Shown: one piece after another, positions 1-9,374 of the stretch | How positions within the stretch are numbered: the stretch's first letter is position 1 | Layout: each line of letters begins with the position of its first letter | Source of the DNA: Streptomyces sp. SirexAA-E | Lineage (GTDB): Bacteria; Actinomycetota; Actinomycetes; Streptomycetales; Streptomycetaceae | Length of the DNA: 64,000 nucleotides | Reading direction: 5' to 3' | NCBI RefSeq assembly: GCF_000177195.2 | Contig: NC_015953.1 | Coordinates: 992,001 to 1,056,000 of the forward strand | The notes under the pieces: generated by a model | Databases searched by the model: none | The model's input: the letters and a program-made list of their open reading frames with translations, nothing else | Told to the model about the DNA's origin: nothing | Made by a program: the position numbers and the translations under genes

Positions 1-2
1 CC

Positions 3-155
3 TGGAGTCTGGAGCGCGCCCGGGAGGCGTCCTGGGCGGCGGCCCGGGTGCTGTGGCGGCTGCGCGGGGTACCGCCGCTCGCCGAGGAGTTCCGGACGCG
101 CATGGACGCGGGGGTGGGCCTGGTGGGGCGCCTGTTGCTCACCCCGTGCCGCTGA
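3..155 (+). CDS. 3' end of an unidentified gene (partial)
   Basis: The last 50 codons of a plus-strand gene run into the window and stop at TGA 153-155. The visible tail is rich in Ala, Arg, Leu and Trp, with a repeated W-x-L-x-R pattern and the ending LLLTPCR. It resembles the C-terminus of DUF5995-type actinobacterial proteins as I remember them, but that is only an impression and no function can be assigned. It converges on davB, leaving 40 nt between the two stop codons. Confidence 0.5.
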   Translation, partial: WSLERAREASWAAARVLWRLRGVPPLAEEFRTRMDAGVGLVGRLLLTPCR

Positions 156-195
156 GACGTCTCGCCACCCGCCCCTCTCCCGCGCGCCCCCTGCC

Positions 196-1887
196 TCAGT
201 CCTCGGGCAGTTCGACCGGGGCGATCTCGTCGAAGACGTCGCCGGGGCCGGGGTTCGACGGGTCCGTGCCGCCGCCGAACTGGTGCATCACGCCCCACAC
301 GGCGTTGAGCGCGGTCTGCACGGCGCCCTCCGCCCAGCCCGCGGTCCACGAGATGTCGTCGCCGGCCAGGAACAGGCCGCGCTTGTCGGCGGGCAGCCGG
401 TCCTGCATGAAGTGGGTGAACAGGCGCCGCTGATAGCGGTAGTGGCCCGGCAGGTTGGCCTTGAACGCGCCCATGAAGTACGGCTCGTTCTCCCAGGACA
501 CGGTGACCGGGTTGCCGATGACGTGCGAGCGGATGTCGACGCCCGGGTAGATCTCCCCGAGCGACTTGAGCATGACCTCCATGCGCTCGTTCGGTGAGAG
601 CGGGAGCCACTTCAGGCTGTCGTCGCACCAGGTGTACGAGAGGCAGATGACGGCGGGCCGGTCGGGGCCGTCGTCCAGCAGGTAGGTGCCCCGGGTCATC
701 CGGTCGGTGAGGGTCATGGACATGGTGTCGCGGCCGGTCGTCTCGTCCTTGTCCAGCCAGAACGGCCGGTCGACGGGGACGAACAGCTTGGACGACTCCA
801 TGTAGTGGGTGCGCTCCATCGCCGTCCAGTGGTCGATCGGGAAGAGCGCGTCGTCGCAGGCGATCTTGGAGAGGAGCAGCCATGACTGCCCCGTGAAGAC
901 CACGGCACGGTAGCTGCGGATGTCGCCGGCGGCGTCGGTGACGGTGATCCGGTTCCCCGCCGTGCGGTCGAGCCGGGTCACGGCGGGCCGGGGCTCCCCG
1001 CCGTGCAGGGAGGACAGCGACGTGCCGAGCGGCCAGTGCGTGATCTTCTGCGGCTCGCGGTCCCAGAGCCGCAGCGGAAGCTGCTGGCTGCCGCCGACGA
1101 TCCCGCGGTGGTGGTCGTCGGCCTCGGTGTAGACGACCCGCAGGATCTCCAGGATGGAGTTGGGGAAGTCGGTGTCCCAGCCGCCGGTGCCGAAGCCGAC
1201 CTGGCCGAAGATCTCACGGTGCCGGAAGGAGGTGAAGGCGTCCGAGGCGCAGAGGAAGCCGTAGAAGGTCTGGTTGTCGAGCTTCTCGACCAGCTTCGAC
1301 CAGATCTCCCGGATGCGCGGTACGTCGCGCTCGCGCATCGCCCGGTTCATGTCGGAGAAGTCGGCCCCCTCCTCCAGGCAGGTGTTCCAGGCCGCGGCCA
1401 CGTCGCGGTAGACCTGGGGCAGGTCGTCGATGGTCCGCGCGTAGTGCGACTCGCCCTTGAGGTCCACGACGGTGGACGGGGTGGCCGGTGCGAGCGGGTT
1501 GGGGAACGGCCTGGTCTCCAGGTCCACGAGGTCGATGTAGTGCTGGAGCGCCGTCGAGGAGGGCGGGAAGCGCATCGCACCCATCTCGGCGGTCAGCGAG
1601 GGGTCGCAGCCCTCGAAGCCGACGGTCCGCAGCCGGCCACCGATCCGGTCCGCCTCGTAGACGACCGGCTTCAGGCCCATCTTCATCAGCTCGTAGGCGG
1701 TGATGATGCCGGAGAGCCCGCCGCCGACGACGGCGACCTCGGCCCCGTGCTCGGTGGCGGGTACCTGGCCGATGCCCGCGGGGTGGGCAAGGAAGTCGTC
1801 GTACGCGTACGGGAAGTCCGGCCCGAACATGGTGATCGGCGGCTGGGCGTCGGTGTGCTGGACGGCGTTGGGCACCGTGGACGTCAT
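196..1887 (-). CDS. davB: L-lysine 2-monooxygenase (DavB-type flavin amine oxidase)
   Basis: FAD enzyme of 563 aa expected to convert L-lysine plus O2 into 5-aminovaleramide and CO2 in the cytoplasm. An N-terminal ADP-binding fold has VVGGGLSG at residues 53-60, followed by a conserved acidic YEAD and GGRL. The C-terminal GLFLAGDDISWTAGW segment is typical of this oxidase group. The opening ITMFGPDFPYAYDD and closing NPGPGDVFDEI segments closely match Pseudomonas DavB as I remember it, rather than generic monoamine oxidases. ATG 1885-1887 follows AAGGAG with 10 nt spacing; the frame stays open further upstream without a better start. It lies 79 nt downstream of the davA amidohydrolase gene. 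A tryptophan or other L-amino-acid monooxygenase remains possible. Confidence 0.85.
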   Translation of the reverse strand: MTSTVPNAVQHTDAQPPITMFGPDFPYAYDDFLAHPAGIGQVPATEHGAEVAVVGGGLSGIITAYELMKMGLKPVVYEADRIGGRLRTVGFEGCDPSLTAEMGAMRFPPSSTALQHYIDLVDLETRPFPNPLAPATPSTVVDLKGESHYARTIDDLPQVYRDVAAAWNTCLEEGADFSDMNRAMRERDVPRIREIWSKLVEKLDNQTFYGFLCASDAFTSFRHREIFGQVGFGTGGWDTDFPNSILEILRVVYTEADDHHRGIVGGSQQLPLRLWDREPQKITHWPLGTSLSSLHGGEPRPAVTRLDRTAGNRITVTDAAGDIRSYRAVVFTGQSWLLLSKIACDDALFPIDHWTAMERTHYMESSKLFVPVDRPFWLDKDETTGRDTMSMTLTDRMTRGTYLLDDGPDRPAVICLSYTWCDDSLKWLPLSPNERMEVMLKSLGEIYPGVDIRSHVIGNPVTVSWENEPYFMGAFKANLPGHYRYQRRLFTHFMQDRLPADKRGLFLAGDDISWTAGWAEGAVQTALNAVWGVMHQFGGGTDPSNPGPGDVFDEIAPVELPED

Positions 1888-1966
1888 GGGGTACGGACTC
1901 CTTGGCGGATGGCAGCGTGAGGTCGGGGGGAGAGGCCGTTCTCCCATGGTCGCCCGGAGCGGGTGC

Positions 1967-2764
1967 TCAGGCGAGCGCGCCGTACAACGCGGGCCTGCGG
2001 TCCCGGAGGTACGGGTTGGCCGTGCGCGAGGCGTCGAGCAGGCCGGGGTCCACGTCGCCGACGAGGAGTTCCTCGCCGCGACCGGCCCGGACCCGCGCGG
2101 TGCCGTCGGGGCCGGCCAGGCAGCTGAGCCCGATGAACTCGAACTCGCCTTCCGGGCCGGTCCTGTTCACGTAGGCGATGTACATCTGGTTCTCGAACGC
2201 GCGGACCGGCACGACCGATTCGGCGACGAACGGATAGGGGTGCATCAGCGCGGTCGGCACCAGCAGCAGCCCGGTCCCGGCGAGCGCGTGCGCCCGGACG
2301 TTCTCCGGGAACTCGACGTCGTAGCAGATCAGCAGCCCGATCCGGACGCCGTCCAGCTCGGCCTGGACCACCGGGCGGTCGCCGGGGGTGAACCAGCGCT
2401 GTTCGAAGGGGCCGAAGAGATGGGTCTTGCGGTAGTCGGCGAGCGCCGTCCCGTCCGGGCCGACCAGCCGTGTCGCGTTGAAGACCAGCTCGCCGGAGCG
2501 CTCCGGGTAGCCGTAGAGGACGGCGATGCCGTGCCGTGCGCAGAGCTCGGAGACGGCCTGCGCCGAGGGTCCGTCGGCGGGTTCGGCCAGGCTGGGGAGG
2601 TCGTCGCCGAGGGCGTATCCGGTGAGGAACAGCTCGGAGCAGACCAGCAGCCGGGCGCCGGCGGCGGCGGCCCGCCCGGCCGCCTCGTCGATCAGGCCGA
2701 GATTGTGTTCCACGAAGCCGGGGCGTCCGGAGCTCTGGAGCAGGGCGGTACGCAACGACGGCAT
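1967..2764 (-). CDS. davA: 5-aminovaleramide amidohydrolase (DavA-type, nitrilase family)
   Basis: Carbon-nitrogen hydrolase of 265 aa with the complete nitrilase triad: Glu44 (CSELFLTGY), Lys113 (DYRKTHLFG) and Cys147 (LLICYDVEFPE). It should hydrolyse the amide made by DavB, 5-aminovaleramide, to 5-aminovalerate and ammonia. Length and segments such as YGYPER and EFPEN match Pseudomonas DavA as I recall it. ATG 2762-2764 has a GAGG motif just upstream. It is the first gene of a davA-davB transcription unit on the minus strand. The next pathway enzymes, 5-aminovalerate aminotransferase and glutarate-semialdehyde dehydrogenase, are not evident alongside, so the route would finish elsewhere. 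Another short-chain amide substrate cannot be excluded. Confidence 0.85.
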   Translation of the reverse strand: MPSLRTALLQSSGRPGFVEHNLGLIDEAAGRAAAAGARLLVCSELFLTGYALGDDLPSLAEPADGPSAQAVSELCARHGIAVLYGYPERSGELVFNATRLVGPDGTALADYRKTHLFGPFEQRWFTPGDRPVVQAELDGVRIGLLICYDVEFPENVRAHALAGTGLLLVPTALMHPYPFVAESVVPVRAFENQMYIAYVNRTGPEGEFEFIGLSCLAGPDGTARVRAGRGEELLVGDVDPGLLDASRTANPYLRDRRPALYGALA

Positions 2765-2839
2765 GGCTGACCTCGGACGGTACGGGCGGGGCGGGGAGAC
2801 GTATCGACGGTACGGGGCGGCGCTCGGGCCCGACAAGGC

Positions 2840-2903
2840 GTGGATGTTGCGCATCCACCGTCGATTCGTTGCGCGAGAAGGCGCTGTGGCGGCGATTCGT
2901 TGC
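2840..2903 (-). promoter_or_regulatory. Candidate operator array upstream of davA
   Basis: A perfect inverted repeat GTGGATG-TTGCG-CATCCAC lies at 2840-2858. Two direct copies of CGATTCGTTGC follow at 2862-2872 and 2893-2903, 31 bp apart. All three elements contain GTTGC(G/A)C and lie 75-140 bp upstream of the davA ATG. Phased arrays of this kind suit Lrp/AsnC-type octamers, and an Lrp-type gene lies 300 bp away. The repeats are directly visible; the regulator assignment is inference. Confidence 0.45.
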
Positions 2904-2942
2904 ACGGCGCGTCGTCGCAGGTCAGAAGGGTGATCTGGGTCG

Positions 2943-3213
2943 GTGTCCGCCTACGGCTTCGCCCACCTCCGCGACCGCCGCCACCACCCGGACGTACTCG
3001 ACCGCCCTCGACCCGTACCCGGGCCGCTTCGTCGTCCACGGCCCGCCGGCCGCCGTCCTGGAGGGAGGCCGGCCCGGCGGCATGGTGCTGATCGAGGGCG
3101 TCGGCCCCGGCTACGGCCCCGCCGGGCGTGCGGAGAAGCTACGGGCCGAGACCGAGGGCAGTGCGGCCCCGCCGCGGACGGATCTTCCTCAGGCGGGCGG
3201 TCCCTGGGAGTAG
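2943..3213 (+). pseudogene. Decayed DUF1330-family gene
   Basis: A GTG at 2943 opens a reading frame starting VSAYGFAHLRDRRHHPDVL, which looks like the N-terminus of a DUF1330 (dimeric alpha-beta barrel) protein. The similarity then continues in another frame: ALDPYPGRFVVHGPPAAVLEG followed directly by MVLIEGVGPGYGP, ending at TGA 3211-3213. This implies a frameshift near 2985-3005. It also implies loss of roughly 30 residues between the PGG and VLIEGV segments, which a full-length family member has. No intact product is possible from this locus. Confidence 0.6.
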
Positions 3214-3644
3214 CGGCGCAGCAGCGGCGACAGCACCAGGACGGACTTGGTGCGCTCGATGTAGGGCTCGCCCGCGATGCGTTCGAGTACCTGCTCGAAG
3301 TGGCGCATGTCGGCGGCGAAGACCTGGACGACCGCGTCGGCCTCCCCGGTCACGGTGGAGGCGGAGGCGACCTCCGGGAAGCGGGCCAGTCCCTGCTTGA
3401 TCGCCTCGGGGGCGGTGTTGCGGCTGCAGTAGATCTCGATGAAGCCCTCGGTCTGCCAGCCGAGCGCGGCCGGGTCCACCCGGACGGTGAAGCCGGTGAT
3501 GGCTCCTTCGGCGCGCAGCCGGTCCACCCGGCGCTTCACGGCGGGGGCGGACAGGCCGACGAGCGCTCCGATGTCGGCGTAGGAGCGCCGGGCGTCTTCG
3601 GCGAGGGCGTGGACGATGCGTTCATCGAGGTCGTTCAGGCGCAC
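3189..3644 (-). CDS. Lrp/AsnC-family transcriptional regulator
   Basis: Protein of 151 aa. Residues 1-60 form the AsnC-type winged helix-turn-helix (LNDLDERIVHALAEDARRSY, then VGLSAPAVKRRVDRL). Residues 65-145 form the RAM ligand-binding domain. GTG 3642-3644 is chosen because it starts the protein directly at the HTH, as is usual for this family, although its ribosome site is weak. It lies 97 nt downstream of the aldehyde dehydrogenase on the same strand and close to davA-davB. A role as an amino-acid-responsive regulator of these catabolic genes is likely but inferred from position. Confidence 0.88.
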   Translation of the reverse strand: MRLNDLDERIVHALAEDARRSYADIGALVGLSAPAVKRRVDRLRAEGAITGFTVRVDPAALGWQTEGFIEIYCSRNTAPEAIKQGLARFPEVASASTVTGEADAVVQVFAADMRHFEQVLERIAGEPYIERTKSVLVLSPLLRRYSQGPPA

Positions 3645-3741
3645 GTCGGGCGGATCACTTCTCTGCGGTCGGATTCGGGGGCGGCGCGGGCCGCCCCCGA
3701 AGTAGACCACGGGACCCGGTGACCTGCCCGAGCCCGCCGGG

Positions 3742-5202
3742 TCAGAAGGGGAACCGCGAACGGCCGTACTGCACCGAGATCCACTTCTGGGTGGTGAAGG
3801 CCTCCAGGGTGGCGTCGCCGTTGAGACGGCCGAGGCCCGAGTTCTTCTCGCCGCCGAACGGTACGACGGGCTCGTCGTGGACCGTGCCGTCGTTGATGTG
3901 GATCATGCCGGTGTGGATGCGGCGGCCCACCCGTACGCCGCGCTCGATGTTGCCGGTGTGTACGGCGCCGCTGAGTCCGTAGGGCGTGTCGTTGGCGATC
4001 CGGACCGCCTCGTCCTCGCCGTCGAAGGGCACCAGCAGGGCCACGGGGCCGAAGATCTCCTCGTGCAGGACCGGGGATCCGGCGGGAATGCCGGTGAGCA
4101 CCGAGGGGCTCACCAGGTTGCCGTCGGCGCGGCCGTGCAGCAGCGCCGTGGCACCCTCCTCCACCGTGCGGTCGACGATCTTGGACACCGCGTCGGCCTG
4201 CGAGGAGTTGATCAGGGGGCCGATGTGGGTCGCCGGGTCGGCGGGGTCGCCGACGCGCAGGGAAGCGACCTTGGCGACGAACTTCTCGGTGAACTCCTCC
4301 TCGACCGCGCGGTCGACGAGGATCCGGTTGGCAGCCATGCAGACCTGGCCCTGGTGCACGTACCGGCTGAAGACGGCGGCGTCGACGGCGTAGTCGATGT
4401 CGGCGTCGTCGAGGACGATCAGGGCGCTGTTGCCGCCGAGTTCGAGTACGGCCCGCTTGAGGTGGGCGGCGCACACCGTGGCGACGTGGCGCCCGACCTT
4501 GTCCGAGCCGGTGAAGGAGATGAGCTGCGGGACGGGGTGCTCCAGCAGCGCGTCGCCGATCTCGGCGATGTCGGTGACCACGACGTTCAGCAGCCCCGCC
4601 GGGAGGCCGGCCTCCTCGAACACCTTGGCCAGCAGCGTGCCGCCGCAGACCGGGGTGTTCTGGTGCGGCTTGAGGACGACGGCGTTGCCGAGCGCCAGGG
4701 CGGGCGCCACGGACTTGAGCGAGAGCAGGAAGGGGAAGTTGAAGGGGCTGATGACCCCGACGACGCCCACGGGGACGCGGTGGACGCGGTTCTCCTTGCC
4801 CTCCACCGGCGACGGCAGGATCTCCCCGGTGGGCCGCAGCGCGAGCTGGACTGCCTCGCGCAGGAACTCCTTGGCCAGGTGCAGTTCGAACGCGGCCTTC
4901 AGACGGGTGCCGCCCAGCTCGGCGACGATCGCCTCGGCGATCTCCGCCTCCCGCTCCTCCACGACCCGCAGCGCCTTCTCCATCACGGCCCGGCGCTCGT
5001 ACGCGTTGGTGTCGGCCCAGCCCCGCTGGGCCCGCTCGGCCGCCCGGTACGCCTGGTCCACCTCACCGGCCGTGGCCACGGTGATCGACGCGAGCTTCTC
5101 CCCGTCGTACGGGTTGAAGTCGATGATGTCCCAGGACCCCTTCCCCGGCCTCCACTCGCCGTCGACGTACTGAAGGGCCAGGTCGGTGAAGAAGGAGGAC
5201 AT
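3742..5202 (-). CDS. NAD(P)-dependent aldehyde dehydrogenase
   Basis: Cytoplasmic ALDH-superfamily enzyme of 486 aa. Visible catalytic residues are Asn155 (SPFNFPF), Glu254 (LELGGN) and the nucleophile Cys288 (GQVCMAANR), with the cofactor-binding TGSDKVGR at 231-238. The GQVCMAANR and LELGGNSALIVLDDADID segments are more like the benzaldehyde/vanillin dehydrogenase subgroup than glutarate-semialdehyde dehydrogenase, so it is not confidently the davD step. ATG 5200-5202 is preceded by AAGGGA. The gene leads an apparent two-gene unit with the Lrp regulator. The substrate is unknown. Confidence 0.88.
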   Translation of the reverse strand: MSSFFTDLALQYVDGEWRPGKGSWDIIDFNPYDGEKLASITVATAGEVDQAYRAAERAQRGWADTNAYERRAVMEKALRVVEEREAEIAEAIVAELGGTRLKAAFELHLAKEFLREAVQLALRPTGEILPSPVEGKENRVHRVPVGVVGVISPFNFPFLLSLKSVAPALALGNAVVLKPHQNTPVCGGTLLAKVFEEAGLPAGLLNVVVTDIAEIGDALLEHPVPQLISFTGSDKVGRHVATVCAAHLKRAVLELGGNSALIVLDDADIDYAVDAAVFSRYVHQGQVCMAANRILVDRAVEEEFTEKFVAKVASLRVGDPADPATHIGPLINSSQADAVSKIVDRTVEEGATALLHGRADGNLVSPSVLTGIPAGSPVLHEEIFGPVALLVPFDGEDEAVRIANDTPYGLSGAVHTGNIERGVRVGRRIHTGMIHINDGTVHDEPVVPFGGEKNSGLGRLNGDATLEAFTTQKWISVQYGRSRFPF

Positions 5203-5227
5203 GAGTTCCCTTACCGCAGAGGGGGGG

Positions 5228-5270
5228 CAGCTGATTGCCGCTCATATTACTTATAAATCAGCTGAGTTGA
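5228..5270 (-). promoter_or_regulatory. Promoter region with inverted repeat upstream of the aldehyde dehydrogenase
   Basis: Unusually AT-rich for this chromosome. An inverted repeat CAGCTGAT (5228-5235) / ATCAGCTG (5257-5264) has arm centres 29 bp apart. On the minus strand a TTCAAC...TAATAT pair with about 16 nt between lies across the same region and could be -35/-10 elements. The dyad therefore sits where a repressor would act on the aldehyde dehydrogenase-Lrp unit. Confidence 0.4.
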
Positions 5271-5310
5271 AGGACCGTCCGGCCCTGGCGGTTCGGCCGG
5301 AACTCATGCG

Positions 5311-5346
5311 CGTGGCCCCTCCCGGAACACTCCGGGAGGGGCCACG
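5311..5346 (-). terminator. Strong terminator hairpin downstream of guaB1
   Basis: A perfect 16-bp stem (CGTGGCCCCTCCCGGA paired with its complement) closes a 4-nt loop ACAC. It starts 18 nt beyond the guaB1 stop codon. There is no T-run, as is usual in Streptomyces. Confidence 0.85.
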
Positions 5347-5364
5347 TGCGAGGCGGTGCGGGGA

Positions 5365-6966
<1,602 letters not shown>

Positions 6967-6988
6967 TTACCCGAACAGGATTCAACCA

Positions 6989-7002
6989 ATCGTGATCACG
7001 AT
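6989..7002. promoter_or_regulatory. Perfect 14-bp palindrome upstream of the terpene synthase
   Basis: ATCGTGATCACGAT reads identically on both strands. It lies in the divergent guaB1/terpene synthase intergenic region, about 125 bp before the preferred terpene synthase start. It is a plausible operator for a dimeric repressor. The protein that would bind is not known. Confidence 0.35.
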
Positions 7003-7126
7003 CCCTGGACCAGGTGACGAGGGGTCAGGTAGCTTCACCACCGCAGGATCCGTGGTAACCGGCGCACCGCTCACGGATGCCCGGAACACCGTCACGCGTT
7101 CGACCGGAGAGGATCCAGATCCACCT

Positions 7127-8161
7127 GTGGAGAGCGAACTGCCTGACATCTACTGCCCGTTCCCGCAGCGGAGCAACCCGCACGTCGCGGCCACCCGCGC
7201 GCACCTCGACACCTGGACGCGCTCCACCGGCCTGGTCCACCGGGACTCGGCGAGACAGCGCTTCGAGCAGGCCGACTTCGGTGCGTTCGTCGGCATGGTC
7301 CATCCGACGGCCGGCAGCGAGCACCTGGACCTGGTCGCCGACTGGTTCGTCTGGCTCTTCCTCGTCGACGACCAGCTGGACGACGGCCATCTGGGCCGCA
7401 GCCCCGAGCGCGTACGCGACGTGGTGGCCCGGATGCGGGCCGTGGTCGAGGGCGTCGCTCCGCACCCGCTGCCCGGCGAGGAGCCGCCCGCGGCCGTCGT
7501 CGCCCTCTGCGACCTGTGGGAACGTACGGTCCCGCGGGCGGCCCCGCACTGGCGCACCCGTTTCACCTGGCACCTCATGACGTACCTGACGACCGCCACC
7601 ACCTGGGAGGCCGGCAACCGGGCCGGCGGTGTGGTGCCGAGCGAGGCGACGTACATCGCCAAGCGCCGCCACACGGGCGCGATCCACGTGTGCATGGACC
7701 TGATCGAGATCGTGGCGGGCATAGAGGCGCCCGAGTCCCTCCACAACGATCCCCGGTTCATCACGGCGCTGGAGGCATCGTGCAACGTCGTCTGCTGGGC
7801 CAACGACGTCTACTCCTACGAGAAGGAGCAGGTGCTCGGCGAGATCCACAACCTCGTCCACCTGGTGCGCCACCACCGCGGTTACGGTGAGCAGCGGGCG
7901 CTCGACCATGTCTGCGCCGAGATAGCCGCGGAGACCGAGCGGTTCCTGACCGCCGAGGACGAGCTGATCGACATGTACCCGCAGCTCACGGACCTGCTCG
8001 TGCCCTATCTCGACGGGATGCGGAGCTGGATGCGCGGCAACCTCGACTGGTCGCGGCAGACCCCCCGCTACAACCCGGCGGCCGTCAGCCAGTACACGGC
8101 GCCCGGGGAGTACCTGGAGGAGACGGTGCTCGGCGTGGCCACGGACTCGGCGGGCCACTGA
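7127..8161 (+). CDS. Class I terpene (probable sesquiterpene) synthase
   Basis: Protein of 344 aa, the usual size for a bacterial sesquiterpene cyclase. The Asp-rich Mg-binding motif DDQLDD is at residues 81-86. The second metal site is NDVYSYEKE, fitting NDxxSxxxE, and the C-terminal basic-Tyr motif is near QTPRYNP. It should cyclise an acyclic prenyl diphosphate, probably farnesyl diphosphate; the product cannot be predicted. The frame is open to GTG 6992 and GTG 7052, but GTG 7127 is preferred because it begins just before the family-typical ELPDIYCPFP. No P450, prenyltransferase or other tailoring gene is adjacent, so it appears to be an orphan inserted among housekeeping genes. Confidence 0.9.
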   Translation: MESELPDIYCPFPQRSNPHVAATRAHLDTWTRSTGLVHRDSARQRFEQADFGAFVGMVHPTAGSEHLDLVADWFVWLFLVDDQLDDGHLGRSPERVRDVVARMRAVVEGVAPHPLPGEEPPAAVVALCDLWERTVPRAAPHWRTRFTWHLMTYLTTATTWEAGNRAGGVVPSEATYIAKRRHTGAIHVCMDLIEIVAGIEAPESLHNDPRFITALEASCNVVCWANDVYSYEKEQVLGEIHNLVHLVRHHRGYGEQRALDHVCAEIAAETERFLTAEDELIDMYPQLTDLLVPYLDGMRSWMRGNLDWSRQTPRYNPAAVSQYTAPGEYLEETVLGVATDSAGH

Positions 8162-8178
8162 GCGGCCGGGCGGCGAAC

Positions 8179-8228
8179 GGCACGGCGAAGGCCAGTCACC
8201 CCCTGGGGTGACCGGCCTTCGCCGTGCC
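8179..8228. terminator. Bidirectional terminator between terpene synthase and sorC
   Basis: Two 24-nt arms pair with a single A-C mismatch around a CT loop. It lies between convergent stop codons, 18 nt after the terpene synthase stop and 23 nt before the end of the regulator gene. Confidence 0.88.
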
Positions 8229-8250
8229 CGCGCGGAGCCGCGGGCACGGG

Positions 8251-9273
8251 TCAGTCGTCGGGGTCGGCCCGCTCCAGTGCCGGGCGCTGCCCCGCGGCGG
8301 ACTCCGTCAGCAGGTAGTCGGCGGCGGCCGTGTCCGTGACGAGGCTGGTGACCAGGCCGGAGCGCAGGACCGCCCCGATCGCCGCGGCCTTGCGCTGCCC
8401 CCCGGCGATGGCGACGACCTCGGGGATCCGGCGCAGCCGGTCCGCCTCCACGGTGATGCACCGCTCGCCGAGGTCGCGGCCGACCCGGCGGCCGTCGGAG
8501 TCGAAGAGGTGGGCGGACATCTCCGCCGCCACCCCGAGCGAGGCGTAGTGCGCCCGCTCCTCGTCCGAGAGCATGTCGTGGACGGTGGAGATGCCGGGCT
8601 CCCAGGAACCGATCGAGACCGCGGCGACCGTCACCTTGTCGAAGTACTCGAAGGCGCGGGCGATCCCCGTCTGGTGGCGCAGCGCCGCGGCGGTCGCCGG
8701 GTCGGGCAGCAGCATGGGCGCGTAGATGGGGTGGGCCTCGCCGCCGGACACCTGTGCCGCGCGGCGGACCGCCTCGACGGAGCCGCGCTCGGCGGTCCCG
8801 GCGTCGTAGACCCCGGTGAGCTGGACCACGGTGCACGGGGGCAGGCGGTCGAGCGCCGCCGCCATGTGGATGGTGGACCGGCCCCAGGCCAGGCCCAGCA
8901 CATCGCCCTCGTTCACCAGCTCGCCGAGCAGGTCGGCGGCGACCTCGCCCAGGTTCTCCGGATCGGCGGCGTCGTCCTGCTCCTCCGCCGGGGACTCCAC
9001 CACGACCGCGTGCCGCAGGCCGTACCGTGCGCGGAGCGCGTCGGAGCGCTCCGCGTCGAGCTCCGCCGGTACCCGGATCTCGATCCGTACGAGATCACGC
9101 TCCAGGGCCGTCTCCAGGACCCGGGCCACCTTGAAGCGGCTGACGCCGAACTCCTCGGCGATCTGGATCTTCGACTTTCCCTCGAGGTAGAACCGGCGGG
9201 CCATGGCCGCCGCCTGCACCAGCTCCGCGGGTCCCATCCGCATGGCTGACCGACCCGCCGAGATGCCAGACAC
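8251..9273 (-). CDS. SorC/DeoR-type sugar-responsive transcriptional regulator
   Basis: Protein of 340 aa. An N-terminal helix-turn-helix lies at about residues 15-50 (YLEGKSKIQIAEEFGVSRFK). It is followed by the SorC sugar-binding/isomerase-like effector domain covering the rest, including GLAWGRS and the IAGGQRK loop. GTG 9271-9273 has a clear AAGGAG 6 nt upstream, which decides the start. The gene is 101 nt downstream of rpe on the same strand. Control of a phosphorylated-sugar or pentose pathway is suggested by the family and this neighbour. The effector is unknown. Confidence 0.88.
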   Translation of the reverse strand: MSGISAGRSAMRMGPAELVQAAAMARRFYLEGKSKIQIAEEFGVSRFKVARVLETALERDLVRIEIRVPAELDAERSDALRARYGLRHAVVVESPAEEQDDAADPENLGEVAADLLGELVNEGDVLGLAWGRSTIHMAAALDRLPPCTVVQLTGVYDAGTAERGSVEAVRRAAQVSGGEAHPIYAPMLLPDPATAAALRHQTGIARAFEYFDKVTVAAVSIGSWEPGISTVHDMLSDEERAHYASLGVAAEMSAHLFDSDGRRVGRDLGERCITVEADRLRRIPEVVAIAGGQRKAAAIGAVLRSGLVTSLVTDTAAADYLLTESAAGQRPALERADPDD

Positions 9274-9374
9274 CGCGATCTCCTTCAACTCTCTACGCGC
9301 TCGATACGCCGTCATCCTGTCAGATCCGGCGATCCTTGATCAGGCCCGTGGGGCCGCGTTCATCTGCCCTTTGT

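Noticed and set aside
6992..7126. Longer terpene synthase start at GTG 6992 or GTG 7052
   Set aside because: The extra residues are not like any cyclase N-terminus, and the 6992 codon lies inside a 14-bp palindrome better read as an operator.
7025..8836. Minus-strand open frame of about 600 codons opposite the terpene synthase
   Set aside because: The terpene synthase on the plus strand has complete motifs; this frame is compositionally biased and has no motif.
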